Counted from the first letter of the stretch, positions 1-8,165 are shown. The stretch: 14,659 nucleotides of DNA from an uncultured Prevotella sp. (GCA_934203355.1 CAKPZC010000055.1:1-14659); one strand, 5' to 3'. The notes: generated by a model from the letters alone, not told the origin. Numbers and translations: made by a program.

Positions 1-1489
1 GAGCCTTGCGGATAACTGGCTTGTTGGCACCGTTACGACGCTCGATGTTCATCATCATTGTGATAGGCACACCACCAGCGATCCACTCTTCTGCAGGAGC
101 TGTAGTGTTCTTGATGACAGACATGTAGCCAGTCTTGCCATTGCTGATGAGGCGTGAAGCGTTGTAGCCGAGAGAGTAGCAGTAGTCGGCATCATAGTTA
201 GAAGGAGCAGCGCAACGTCCCTCATAACCGAAGAAGTGGTGCTGTGAAGCGAATGTACCATTATACTTGCCCTCAGCCTTCCAAGCGTCAAGCTTCTTTT
301 CTACCATGCGAGAGAGAAGCTTCTCGGTCTCGATGAGCGATACCTGAACGTTTCCGTGCGGGTCGCGGTCGAGGCAAAGCTGACGTGCAACGTCCTCGGG
401 AAGCGACTCGAGAACAGCGAGGTTATTCTTGGCGATATTGTTCTTAACGAACTCAATCTGCTCCTCAGCGTTAGCGAACTCACGTGACTCGCCAGTCTTA
501 GGATCGGTGAGAACCTCGTTGAGCTCAGCGATGAGCTTCTTGATAGCCGGGATAAACTCGATGAGACCCTCTGGGATGAGGACAGTACCGAAGTTGTTGC
601 CATCCTTAGCACGGTCGGCAACCGACTTTGCAATATATGTAACAACATCGTCGAGAGACATCTCCTTTGCCTCGATTTCCTCAGAGATGAGACAAATGTT
701 AGGTTGTGTCTGGAGAGCGCACTCAAGGGCGATGTGAGAAGCCGAACGGCCCATAAGCTTGATGAAGTGCCAGTATTTGCGAGCAGAGTTGCAGTCGCGC
801 TGGATGTTGCCGATAAGCTCAGAGTAGGTCTTGCAAGCAGTATCGAAACCGAAAGAAGTCTCAATCTGGTCGTTCTTCAAGTCGCCGTCGATAGTCTTCG
901 GGCAACCGATAACCTGAACGCCATACTTCTTAGCAGCATAGTATTCGGCGAGAACACAAGCGTTGGTGTTTGAGTCGTCGCCACCGATAATAACAAGTGC
1001 CTTGATGCCGAGCTCGCGCAAAATCTCGATACCCTTCTCAAACTGCTCTTCCTTCTCGAGCTTAGTACGGCCAGAGCCGATGATATCGAAACCGCCAGTG
1101 TTGCGATATTCGTCCATGATCTCAGGTGTGATTTCCATGTATTCGTGGTCAACCAAGCCACCAGGGCCGAGGATGAAGCCATAAAGCTTGTTGTTGGGAT
1201 TCAAAGACTTAATACCATCAAACAATCCTGAAATTACATTGTGGCCACCAGGAGCCTGACCACCTGAGAGAATAACGCCTACATTGAAAGCTGGGAACTC
1301 CTTCTTCTCGCCAGCCTCGAAAGTGATAACAGGCATTCCATATGTGTTGGGGAACAAAGCCTTAATTTCTTCCTGGTTACCTACTGACTGTGTAGCCTCG
1401 CCTTCAACGGCTTTCACCGGACCCTTGAGGGCCTTAGGCAATTTCGGCTGATAAGCAGCTCTTGCAATCTGCAATGCACTAATTTTCAT
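1..1489 (-). CDS. pfp: Pyrophosphate-dependent phosphofructokinase (PPi:fructose-6-phosphate 1-phosphotransferase), C-terminus cut off
   Basis: Reversibly phosphorylates fructose 6-phosphate using PPi in cytoplasmic glycolysis/gluconeogenesis. The frame starts at an ATG at 1489-1487 (MKISALQIARAAY) and stays open to base 2, giving 496 codons with no stop. Long-type PFPs are about 550 residues, so roughly the last 50 are outside the window. Visible motifs are GGQAPGGHN (76-84), GGDDSNT (169-175), PKTIDGDLKN (197-206) and MGRSASHIALE (246-256). In this family the second Asp of GGDDS (ATP enzymes have Gly) and the Lys of PKTIDGD mark PPi rather than ATP use; both are present. The long form, with a large insertion after the MGRSASH block, matches the plant/Bacteroidetes group. 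A TAnnTTTG box lies about 70 nt upstream. The next gene is divergent. Identification is firm. Confidence 0.96.
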   Translation of the reverse strand, partial: MKISALQIARAAYQPKLPKALKGPVKAVEGEATQSVGNQEEIKALFPNTYGMPVITFEAGEKKEFPAFNVGVILSGGQAPGGHNVISGLFDGIKSLNPNNKLYGFILGPGGLVDHEYMEITPEIMDEYRNTGGFDIIGSGRTKLEKEEQFEKGIEILRELGIKALVIIGGDDSNTNACVLAEYYAAKKYGVQVIGCPKTIDGDLKNDQIETSFGFDTACKTYSELIGNIQRDCNSARKYWHFIKLMGRSASHIALECALQTQPNICLISEEIEAKEMSLDDVVTYIAKSVADRAKDGNNFGTVLIPEGLIEFIPAIKKLIAELNEVLTDPKTGESREFANAEEQIEFVKNNIAKNNLAVLESLPEDVARQLCLDRDPHGNVQVSLIETEKLLSRMVEKKLDAWKAEGKYNGTFASQHHFFGYEGRCAAPSNYDADYCYSLGYNASRLISNGKTGYMSVIKNTTAPAEEWIAGGVPITMMMNIERRNGANKPVIRKA

Positions 1490-1556
1490 GTGTTGTAAAT
1501 ATTAAAATGTATGTTATATTGAAATAGAATCTTTATCATACTTCTTTATGCGAGTG

Positions 1557-1564
1557 CAAAAATA
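1557..1564 (-). promoter_or_regulatory. Putative -7 box of the pfp promoter
   Basis: On the minus strand this reads TATTTTTG, an exact match to the Bacteroidetes -7 consensus TAnnTTTG, followed by CACTCG. I see no clear TTTG at the -33 spacing (only TTTC-like sequence). It would give a leader of about 60 nt before the pfp ATG. Assigned from consensus and position only. Confidence 0.55.
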
Positions 1565-1635
1565 CTGCTTTTCTGTGAAATGATGAAAAAAAAAAGAGGA
1601 AAACATCATTATATTGTATTTTTTAATGAATATAC

Positions 1636-1666
1636 TTGCCACATATTGATTTTTTTTCTATCTTTG
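1636..1666 (+). promoter_or_regulatory. Putative Bacteroidetes-type promoter for the 1710-8088 gene cluster
   Basis: TTG at 1636-1638, a 20-nt spacer, then TATCTTTG at 1659-1666, an exact TAnnTTTG. Transcription would start near 1673, about 37 nt before the first ATG. The same TTG-N20-TATCTTTG arrangement recurs on the minus strand ahead of slyD, which supports both calls. Together with the opposed pfp box, this makes 1490-1709 a divergent promoter region. It also holds a run of ten A residues near 1587 and otherwise nothing I recognise. Confidence 0.65.
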
Positions 1667-1709
1667 GCATGTAAAATTAATTGTTTAATCAGATTTATAA
1701 TTTTAAATT

Positions 1710-1979
1710 ATGGCTAACAAACGAAGCTTAAAACGCAATATCAAATTCGTGTGTGGTGAACTTTTTTCAGAGGTTGTGGCTATGTCGTACACAACTAAAG
1801 TGGGTAACGACGACGTTAAGGCCTTGCTTACGTCGATTCTTGTAATACATAATGACTACGTGCGCCGTGTGTCGCATCAGGAGCCAGGGCTTGCACCAAA
1901 GCTTTTCTATAAGAATCTTATAGATAATTTCAATAAGCAGGCTTCAGAGATTGTAGACCAAATAACAAACCTTGGTTAA
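1710..1979 (+). CDS. Small conserved-looking protein of unknown function, 89 aa
   Basis: I do not recognise a named family. The protein begins MANKRSLKRNIKFVCGELF, has a basic N-terminus, and is probably mostly helical, with an acidic/hydrophobic middle and an FNKQASEIVDQITNLG end. It has no signal peptide or membrane segment, so it is probably cytoplasmic. The start is supported by a promoter-like TATCTTTG box 44 nt upstream and by the basic N-terminus directly after the ATG. It is the first gene of a same-strand cluster; the acyltransferase ATG follows its stop by 28 nt, which suggests co-transcription. I infer it is real from its position between a promoter and a recognised gene and from its coherent composition. 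No function can be assigned. Confidence 0.8.
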   Translation: MANKRSLKRNIKFVCGELFSEVVAMSYTTKVGNDDVKALLTSILVIHNDYVRRVSHQEPGLAPKLFYKNLIDNFNKQASEIVDQITNLG

Positions 1980-2007
1980 TAAGAATAAAGACGAAATAAA
2001 TTAGAAG

Positions 2008-2568
2008 ATGACATTTTTGCAGCGCATTTGCAAGACTATTCTCTATAAACGCATGGGGTGGACCGCTCGTATTGAAGTGGAACACCCCGCTAAGTATATT
2101 ATATGTCTTGCCCCACATACAAGTAACTGGGATTTTATCATTGGACTTCTCTACTCGCGTGCCGAAGGAATGAAGACTAACTTCTTGATGAAAAAGGAGT
2201 GGTTTTTCTGGCCGCTTGGAGTATGGTTCAGACATTTGGGAGGTATTCCAGTGAATCGGGGTAAGCACACAAGCATGACCGACGCTATGGCTGAGGCTGC
2301 GCGCAACACTCCGGGCTTTAGACTTTGTGTGACTCCCGAGGGAACACGCTCATTGAATCCCGACTGGAAGAAAGGATTCTACTTCATAGCCCTAAAGGCA
2401 GGAATACCCATCTTGCTTTACGGGCTTGACTTCGAACGCAAGCTGATAGAGTGCAAACATGTGATAAATCCGTCGGGCGACTTGGATGCCGACATGAAGA
2501 AGATAAAGACATATTTCAAGGATTTCAAAGGAAAGAAGCCCGAGTTGTTCTCAGTGGGAGAAATCTAA
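2008..2568 (+). CDS. PlsC-like lysophospholipid/glycerol-phosphate acyltransferase family protein, 186 aa
   Basis: A member of the LPLAT superfamily, which transfers acyl chains to glycerophospholipids or related lipids at the inner face of the cytoplasmic membrane. All four acyltransferase blocks are visible: HTSNWD (37-42, the catalytic H-x4-D), GGIPVNRG (78-85), TPEGTRS (109-115) and GIPILL (132-137). At 186 residues it is shorter than typical PlsC (about 240) and lacks an obvious N-terminal transmembrane helix. It resembles the short 'glycerol acyltransferase' proteins common in Bacteroidetes, so the substrate could be an ornithine/glycine lipid or another lysolipid rather than 1-acyl-glycerol-3-phosphate. 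It sits 28 nt after the 89-aa gene and 59 nt before the secreted amidase-like gene. The family is firm; the substrate is not determined. Confidence 0.92.
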   Translation: MTFLQRICKTILYKRMGWTARIEVEHPAKYIICLAPHTSNWDFIIGLLYSRAEGMKTNFLMKKEWFFWPLGVWFRHLGGIPVNRGKHTSMTDAMAEAARNTPGFRLCVTPEGTRSLNPDWKKGFYFIALKAGIPILLYGLDFERKLIECKHVINPSGDLDADMKKIKTYFKDFKGKKPELFSVGEI

Positions 2569-2627
2569 GGGTTCTACTTTATGAAATCCAAGGCTTGCCT
2601 AAATAAAAAATAATTAGGAAATCAACA

Positions 2628-5534
2628 ATGAAAAAGCAGGTTCTAACTTTCTTTATCAGCGTAATGTCTTTGGTGGCAGTATCGGCTATGGCCAATACCC
2701 CAAAAATGCTGCCAAAAGAAAAAATAGAAGCTTTGCTGAAGGTTTATGTGCTGCAGAACAGGGCTAAGAATGTTTCTTATCCTGAACAGCCTTATATGGA
2801 GTCGTTTCGTGTGGACGACACCCGTAGGAAACTAACACTTGTGGTTAGTCCGGCTTTCGCCACGCAGGACTTTACCGAGAAGTCGGTGGCGTTCTATTAT
2901 AAGCGACTTGCCAAGACTTTGCCCAAACCTTATTGTCGCTATAGTCTTAGTATAGAATGTGTGGGGTTGCCTATAGAGCAGCTTGTGCCAGGGGCGAAGA
3001 TAGAGAACGAAGAGTCGAAGGCGTTATGGGGAAAGATAAACTATGACGGCATGCCGTGGGTTATGAATGAGTCGCAGCCGTTTTTTGTATCGCATGGACT
3101 ATTCGACCGCCATGTGTCGGTATGGGCATCGCATGGTATATATTACGACCAAAAGAAAGGACGTTGGAAATGGCAACGCCCTAATCTGTTTTGTACTACA
3201 GAGGATTTGTTCACCCAGACTATCGTCGTGCCTTATCTAATCCCTATGCTTGAGAATGCAGGAGCAGTTGTATACACCCCTCGTGAGCGCGATTGGCAGC
3301 AACATGAAGTAGTGGTAGACAATGACGCTTCGCGTGGATACGTGGAGGATGACGGCAAGGAGCGATGGACAACAGTCGAAAGCAAAGGCTTTGCTTATCG
3401 CAAAGGCACATATGTAGATGGCGAGAATCCTTTTCAAGCAGGAACAGCCCGACAGGTGAGAACTGTGAAGAAAGGCAAGGAGTCGTGGGCTTCCTATCAG
3501 CCAACAATTCCACAGGCAGGCAGATATGCAGTCTATGTGAGTTACCAGACGGTGAAGGGTAGCATAGCCGACGCCAAATATATTGTTATGCACAAGGGAG
3601 GACGCACCGTTTTTCGTGTCAACCAACAAATGGGAGGCGGCACATGGGTGTATCTTGGAACCTTTGATTTCGATAAGGGCAACAATGAATACAACCGTGT
3701 GGTTGTGACCAACTTGTCGGAAGAGCGAGGTGTTGTCACCACCGATGCCGTGCGCTTTGGTGGCGGAATGGGCAATATCCTTCGTGGCGGTGGCACAAGT
3801 GGCATGCCGCGATGCCTTGAGGGAGCACGCTATTCAGCTCAATGGGCTGGCGCTCCTTATGGGGTGTATGGCGGACGTGGCGGCATGGACGATTATGCCG
3901 ACGATATCAACAGTCGTTCAAATATGACGAATTGGCTTGGTGGTGGCTCGGTGTACATGCCGACGCTGGAGGGCAAGAAAGTGCCTTTTGAACTGTCGCT
4001 TGCCGTTCATAGTGACGCAGGATATAATGCAGTGGAAGATTCTATAGTAGGCTCTTTGGCTATATGTACTACGAAGTTTAACGACGGACGGCTGAATAGT
4101 GGAATATCTCGACAGGCTTCGCATGATTTGGCTGAGAAAATTCTTGCTGGTGTGCAGCGCGACCTTTCTGCCAAATACGGCAAGTGGACCCGTCGTTACC
4201 TATGGGATCGCAATTATAGCGAGACACGGCGTCCGGAGGTGCCGTCGGCAATTATAGAGACAATGTCGCATCAGAACTTTGCTGATATGCGCCGAGGACA
4301 AGATCCAAACTTTAAGTTTACACTTGCGCGTTCGCTTTATAAGTCGATTTTGCGCTATGTGAGCGGTGGACACTCGCGTCCTTGTGTGGTTCAGCCATTG
4401 CCAGTCAATAATTTCCGCATTGAAATAACCGACAACAAGCAGTTGCGCCTTTCATGGCTTCCGGTGAGGGATAGCCAAGAACCGACAGCATATCCCACCT
4501 TATATAATATATATATGTCACAGGACGGAATGGGATTTGACAATGGAACGCTTGTTCGTGGCACACAGTATACGTTTGAAGCAAAGCGTGGAGTGGTCTA
4601 CAAATTTAAAGTAACCGCGGTGAATCGTGGCGGCGAGAGTTTCCCTTCAGAGACGCTTGCTGCATATCTTTCGTCCGAGTCGCACGCTCGTGACGTGTTG
4701 GTGATAAATGGATTCAAACGCCTGTCGGGACCTGCTGTGGTAGACGATGCCACACGTCAGGGATTTGATCTTGACGACGATATGGGTGTGAGCTATGGAC
4801 TTACAGCCGGATGGAACGGACGTCAGCAGTGTTTCGACCGCTTGCATGCCGGAAGCGAGGGACCAGGAGCAATGGGGTATTGTGGCGACGAACTTGCAGG
4901 AACCTTCATCATGGGCAATCAGCAGAACGAGTCGGTTTGTCATGTTGAGAATATAGCCGGTGCTGGCGACTACAATGTTGTGAGTTGTTCGTTGGAAGCA
5001 TTCGAGAACAACTATGTGAAGCCAGCTCATTATAGTGCCGTGGACCTGATGTTCGGACTCCAGAAGGACGACGGTCATTCGCTTGTGCGCTATAAGACCT
5101 TCTCGCCATTGTTGCAGAGCCAAGTGAAAGCATTTGTCAAGGGAGGCGGACGTCTATTGGTTAGTGGTGCCTATGTGGGTAGTGATATGCAGAACTCGGC
5201 AGAACGGCGTTTTCTTGCTGATATTCTCAAGACATCATATGCCGGAAGCAATCGTTCGCAGTCCGACAATAAGATAAATGGACTTGGTATCAGCTTTGAC
5301 ATCATTCGCCAACCTAACGCCACTCATTTTGCCGCGACATCAGTCGATAGGATAAATCCTTCGTCGAAGTCGGCTTTTTGCGCAATGCAGTATGTCGACG
5401 GTAGCGACGCAGCTGTGGCATACGACGGCACCGACTATAAATGCTTCACGATGGGATTCCCGTTTGAGTGTATCAACAGTTTGAAGGCTCGCCAACAAGT
5501 GATGAGAGCTGTGATGACATTCCTTATGAAATAA
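2628..5534 (+). CDS. Secreted multidomain protein: amidase_3-like fold split by a golvesin/xanthan-lyase-type domain, then FN3 and a glutamine-amidotransferase-like domain (968 aa)
   Basis: Homologues are often labelled 'xanthan lyase', but the visible fold is an N-acetylmuramoyl-L-alanine amidase. A signal peptide (1-22, ending VSAMA) is followed by a family-specific N-terminal region (about 25-145). The amidase part is split: its first half at about 150-222 holds candidate Zn ligands H169 (ASHG) and E192 (TTED), and its second half at about 400-580 holds H461 (LAVHSDAG) and candidate catalytic E544 (AIIETMSHQNF). Between them, about 245-378, lies a beta-rich golvesin C-terminal/Xly carbohydrate-binding-like domain ending VVTTDAVRFGGG. 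An FN3-like module covers about 590-685, and about 688-968 resembles a class I glutamine-amidotransferase/ThuA-like Rossmann domain (VLVINGF, GGGRLLVSG). The likely site of action is periplasm or cell surface, on peptidoglycan or a related glycan. Metal-ligand assignments are inferred from motif alignment by eye; substrate is unproven. Confidence 0.85.
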   Translation: MKKQVLTFFISVMSLVAVSAMANTPKMLPKEKIEALLKVYVLQNRAKNVSYPEQPYMESFRVDDTRRKLTLVVSPAFATQDFTEKSVAFYYKRLAKTLPKPYCRYSLSIECVGLPIEQLVPGAKIENEESKALWGKINYDGMPWVMNESQPFFVSHGLFDRHVSVWASHGIYYDQKKGRWKWQRPNLFCTTEDLFTQTIVVPYLIPMLENAGAVVYTPRERDWQQHEVVVDNDASRGYVEDDGKERWTTVESKGFAYRKGTYVDGENPFQAGTARQVRTVKKGKESWASYQPTIPQAGRYAVYVSYQTVKGSIADAKYIVMHKGGRTVFRVNQQMGGGTWVYLGTFDFDKGNNEYNRVVVTNLSEERGVVTTDAVRFGGGMGNILRGGGTSGMPRCLEGARYSAQWAGAPYGVYGGRGGMDDYADDINSRSNMTNWLGGGSVYMPTLEGKKVPFELSLAVHSDAGYNAVEDSIVGSLAICTTKFNDGRLNSGISRQASHDLAEKILAGVQRDLSAKYGKWTRRYLWDRNYSETRRPEVPSAIIETMSHQNFADMRRGQDPNFKFTLARSLYKSILRYVSGGHSRPCVVQPLPVNNFRIEITDNKQLRLSWLPVRDSQEPTAYPTLYNIYMSQDGMGFDNGTLVRGTQYTFEAKRGVVYKFKVTAVNRGGESFPSETLAAYLSSESHARDVLVINGFKRLSGPAVVDDATRQGFDLDDDMGVSYGLTAGWNGRQQCFDRLHAGSEGPGAMGYCGDELAGTFIMGNQQNESVCHVENIAGAGDYNVVSCSLEAFENNYVKPAHYSAVDLMFGLQKDDGHSLVRYKTFSPLLQSQVKAFVKGGGRLLVSGAYVGSDMQNSAERRFLADILKTSYAGSNRSQSDNKINGLGISFDIIRQPNATHFAATSVDRINPSSKSAFCAMQYVDGSDAAVAYDGTDYKCFTMGFPFECINSLKARQQVMRAVMTFLMK

Positions 5535-5564
5535 TAATCTTAACATAATAAAAACCATACTGCT

Positions 5565-5870
5565 ATGTACAAAATTCAAGCTAATGCCTCAGGCACAAGA
5601 AGTATAGAAGTAAGCGACAAGCATCTTGAGACACTTGCCAAGTATTCACTCCTCGACGCCCTTGTCGACAGCAACGGTATTGTTGACGAACAGGTGCTCG
5701 ACAAACTGAAACTCAACGTGCGCTCGCTTCTGGAATCGTCGGGAATAAGCGATAAGGACTTGCTCGACCTCTGTCTCGACGTGATATACAATAATAATAT
5801 GAAGGCCCTTGGGCTTGCAAATCTCGTGGCTCTATATAAGGAGTGGGAGAGCAAACCAAAGGAAGAGTAA
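5565..5870 (+). CDS. Small helical protein of unknown function, 101 aa
   Basis: I do not recognise a family. MYKIQANASGTRSIEVSDKH is followed by three or four amphipathic helices rich in Leu/Asp/Lys (for example DKDLLDLCLDVIYNNNMKAL) and a charged end, WESKPKEE. There is no signal peptide or membrane segment, so it is probably cytoplasmic. The ATG lies 30 nt after the stop of the amidase-like gene and 58 nt before the ygiQ ATG, so it is probably co-transcribed with both. Its stop codon forms the base of an RNA hairpin (5869-5898). The single start candidate and the operon-like spacing support it as a real gene; no function is claimed. Confidence 0.8.
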   Translation: MYKIQANASGTRSIEVSDKHLETLAKYSLLDALVDSNGIVDEQVLDKLKLNVRSLLESSGISDKDLLDLCLDVIYNNNMKALGLANLVALYKEWESKPKEE

Positions 5871-5898
5871 ATTGGGTGGAGGTATCTCCTCCCAATTT
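5869..5898 (+). other. Intercistronic hairpin overlapping the stop codon of the 101-aa gene
   Basis: Left arm 5869-5881 and right arm 5886-5898 pair over 13 positions with one T-T mismatch around a GTAT loop; the arms begin AAATTGGG and end CCCAATTT. No T-tract follows (GAATAATAATAAAG comes next), so it is not a standard intrinsic terminator. A partial terminator, processing site or mRNA-stability element upstream of ygiQ is possible. Confidence 0.7.
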
Positions 5899-5928
5899 GA
5901 ATAATAATAAAGAAAAAGAAAATTGACA

Positions 5929-8088
5929 ATGAAAGAATACAGGCTCACCGACTGGTTGCCTACTACTAAGAAAGAAATGGAACTCAGAGGATGGGATACA
6001 GTTGATGTTATCCTGTTCTCTGCCGACGCATACGTTGACCATCCCTCGTTTGGAGCTGCCGTGATAGGTCGTACTCTCGAAGCGGCAGGATATCGAGTAG
6101 CTATAGTGCCGCAACCAGACTGGCATGGCGATTTTCGCGACTTCAAGAAGTTGGGTCGCCCGAATTTGTTTTTTGGTATTGCTCCAGGGTGTATGGACTC
6201 AATGGTCAACAAGTATACAGCAGGAAAGCGCCTGCGTTCGGAGGATGCCTATAGTCCAGATGGTCGTCACGACTGCCGTCCGGAGTATCCTACAATTGTC
6301 TATACTAAGATTTTGAAGCAGCTGTTTCCCGATGTGCCTGTAATATTGGGTGGAATAGAGGCTTCGCTTCGAAGGCTCACTCATTATGACTACTGGAAGG
6401 ACGGATTGCAAAAATGTATACTTTGCGACTCTGGTGCCGACATGATAATATATGGTATGGGTGAGAAACCTATTGTTGAACTTTGTCGCCAGTTTGGCGA
6501 AGGCAAGAAGGTAGACGAGATAAAGGACATTCCACAGACTGTGTATCTTTGTCGAGAGGAAGGCATTCTTGGTGGTATAACCGCCGATGATATTGTGCTT
6601 CATAGTCATGAGGAGTGTTTGCGCAACAAAAAGGCTGAGGCTGAAAACTTTCGTCATATCGAGGAGGAGTCGAACAGAATGCAAGCCCAGCGTCTGATTC
6701 AAGGTGTCGATGGCAAGTATGCAGTGGTGAATCCTATGTATCCGCCGATGACTTCCGATGAACTCGACCGCTCGTTCGACCTGCCTTATACGCGTCTGCC
6801 TCATCCTAAATACAAGGGCAAGCGCATTCCTGCTTACGAGATGATTAAGTTCTCGGTGAATCTGCATCGTGGATGTTTTGGCGGTTGCGCATTCTGCACC
6901 ATCAGTGCTCATCAGGGAAAGTTTATTGCATGTCGTTCGAAGGAGAGCGTGCTTCGTGAGGTGAAGAAGGTTATTGAAATGCCCGACTTCAAGGGCTATC
7001 TGTCTGACCTCGGAGGTCCGTCTGCCAACATGTATGGTATGCATGGCAAGAATCCTAAGGCGTGTGCTGCTTGCAAGCGTCCGTCATGCATAAACCCGCA
7101 AATATGTCCCAACCTCGTAACCGATCACACCCCGCTGCTTGAAATATATCATGCTGTCGATGCGTTGCCGGGAATAAAGAAGAGTTTTATTGGCAGTGGT
7201 GTGCGCTACGATTTGTTGTTGCACAAGAGCAAGGACGAAAAATCGAACGCTGCTGCTCGTCAGTATACACGTGAGCTGATATGCAAGCATGTGAGTGGGC
7301 GATTGAAGGTGGCTCCCGAGCATACATCAGATGCCGTACTCAAACTTATGCGCAAGCCGTCGTTCACACTTTTCGAGGAGTTTAAACGTATCTTCGACAA
7401 GATAAACAAGGAGGAGAATCTTCGCCAACAGATAATTCCTTATTTCATCAGTTCCCACCCAGGGTGTCGTGAAGAGGATATGGCTGAACTTGCCGTTATC
7501 ACCAAGCAACTCGACTTTCATCTTGAACAGGTGCAGGATTTCACTCCCACGCCTATGACTGTGAGCACAGAGACATGGTATACTGGTTACGACCCGTATA
7601 CTCTTGAACCAGTGTTCTCGGCAAAGACACCGAGAGAGAAACTTGCCCAACGTCAATTCTTCTTCTGGTATAAGCCCGAGGAGCGACGAAATATAGAGAA
7701 TGAGTTGCGACGTATAGGGCGTGTAGACCTTATCTCAAAACTTTATGCCGGTGTGCCAATGCCAAGCCAGGGACGAAATTTCGGCAATAACCGTCGTCCT
7801 GAATTTGAACGCCAGCAGTGGGAAAGAGAGGAAACGTCTCGTGATAAAAATAGACGTAGAAAGGATAATAATGTAGGTAACTCGTATGAAAAGCCTAATG
7901 GCAAGAAGACGTATGAAAAGCCTAATGGCAAGAACTCGTATGAAAAGCCTAATGGCAAGAAGACGTATGAAAAGCCTAATGGCAAGAAATCGTATGAAAA
8001 GCCTAATGGTAAGAAGATATATGAAAAGCCCAATGGTGGCGGAGTTTATGGAAAGGGTTACGGCAATGGTCGCAACAAAAAGAGATAA
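5929..8088 (+). CDS. ygiQ: YgiQ family radical SAM protein, 719 aa, with a repeat-encoded lysine-rich tail
   Basis: Radical S-adenosylmethionine protein of the YgiQ family; its reaction is not known to me. An N-terminal YgiQ-type domain (MKEYRLTDWLPTTKKEMELR onward) precedes the radical SAM core with the Fe-S motif C316-x3-C320-x2-C323 (RGCFGGCAFC). A second Cys cluster of the family follows (CAACKRPSCINPQICPNL, about 375-392), then VAPEHTSDAVLKLM and the C-terminal extension (QVQDFTPTPMTVSTETWYTG). The frame is open from a TTG at 5923, but I chose the ATG at 5929, because it gives the usual MKEYRLTDWLP start and ATG is preferred. The last 90 or so residues are basic and low complexity, including about six 9-residue repeats. 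A strong terminator follows at once, so this is probably the last gene of the cluster. Confidence 0.95.
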   Translation: MKEYRLTDWLPTTKKEMELRGWDTVDVILFSADAYVDHPSFGAAVIGRTLEAAGYRVAIVPQPDWHGDFRDFKKLGRPNLFFGIAPGCMDSMVNKYTAGKRLRSEDAYSPDGRHDCRPEYPTIVYTKILKQLFPDVPVILGGIEASLRRLTHYDYWKDGLQKCILCDSGADMIIYGMGEKPIVELCRQFGEGKKVDEIKDIPQTVYLCREEGILGGITADDIVLHSHEECLRNKKAEAENFRHIEEESNRMQAQRLIQGVDGKYAVVNPMYPPMTSDELDRSFDLPYTRLPHPKYKGKRIPAYEMIKFSVNLHRGCFGGCAFCTISAHQGKFIACRSKESVLREVKKVIEMPDFKGYLSDLGGPSANMYGMHGKNPKACAACKRPSCINPQICPNLVTDHTPLLEIYHAVDALPGIKKSFIGSGVRYDLLLHKSKDEKSNAAARQYTRELICKHVSGRLKVAPEHTSDAVLKLMRKPSFTLFEEFKRIFDKINKEENLRQQIIPYFISSHPGCREEDMAELAVITKQLDFHLEQVQDFTPTPMTVSTETWYTGYDPYTLEPVFSAKTPREKLAQRQFFFWYKPEERRNIENELRRIGRVDLISKLYAGVPMPSQGRNFGNNRRPEFERQQWEREETSRDKNRRRKDNNVGNSYEKPNGKKTYEKPNGKNSYEKPNGKKTYEKPNGKKSYEKPNGKKIYEKPNGGGVYGKGYGNGRNKKR
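7882..8043 (+). repeat. 27-bp in-frame tandem repeat in ygiQ (six copies, last one degenerate)
   Basis: Six consecutive 27-bp units start at 7882, 7909, 7936, 7963, 7990 and 8017. Each encodes (S/T/I)YEKPNGKK or a close variant. The first five differ by only a few bases, mostly at the first codon (TCG or ACG, alternating) and the last codon. The sixth decays to YEKPNGGG. Near-identity at DNA level, including synonymous sites, points to recent slippage or unequal recombination. Confidence 0.95.
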
Positions 8089-8092
8089 CAAG

Positions 8093-8145
8093 AAACGCCA
8101 CTCCCATCCTTTATGTAAATAGAGGGTGGGAGTGGCGTTTTTTTT
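8093..8145 (+). terminator. Intrinsic terminator of the 1710-8088 cluster
   Basis: Left arm 8093-8110 and right arm 8123-8140 form an 18-bp stem (one G-T wobble) with a 12-nt loop; the stem contains CGCCACTCCCA/TGGGAGTGGCG. A run of eight T residues overlaps the stem end (8138-8145). It starts five bases after the ygiQ stop. The minus-strand gene at 8166 converges on it, but on that strand the T-tract is weak (TTTCTTGTT). Confidence 0.93.
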
Positions 8146-8165
8146 AGTTAGGATTCAAATTTTAG

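Noticed and set aside
301..864. 187-codon minus-strand frame and plus-strand frames over 429-1184
   Set aside because: All are Ser/Leu-rich shadows in other frames of the open pfp coding region.
2628..5534. Calling the 968-aa protein a xanthan lyase (polysaccharide lyase)
   Set aside because: I see no polysaccharide-lyase catalytic domain; the resemblance is limited to the accessory golvesin/Xly-type domain, while the catalytic part looks like amidase_3.
5923..5928. TTG start for ygiQ two codons upstream
   Set aside because: The ATG at 5929 gives the usual YgiQ N-terminus and ATG is preferred; the two added residues have no support.
6199..7044. 281-codon open frame on the minus strand inside ygiQ
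   Set aside because: It lies wholly within the radical SAM core coding region, has no recognisable domain and is explained by the codon pattern of the plus-strand gene.
7735..8091. Minus-strand frames of 96 and 118 codons with repeated hydrophobic LPLGFSY or LAIRLFIR-like units
   Set aside because: They are antisense translations of the 27-bp ygiQ repeat, not membrane proteins.
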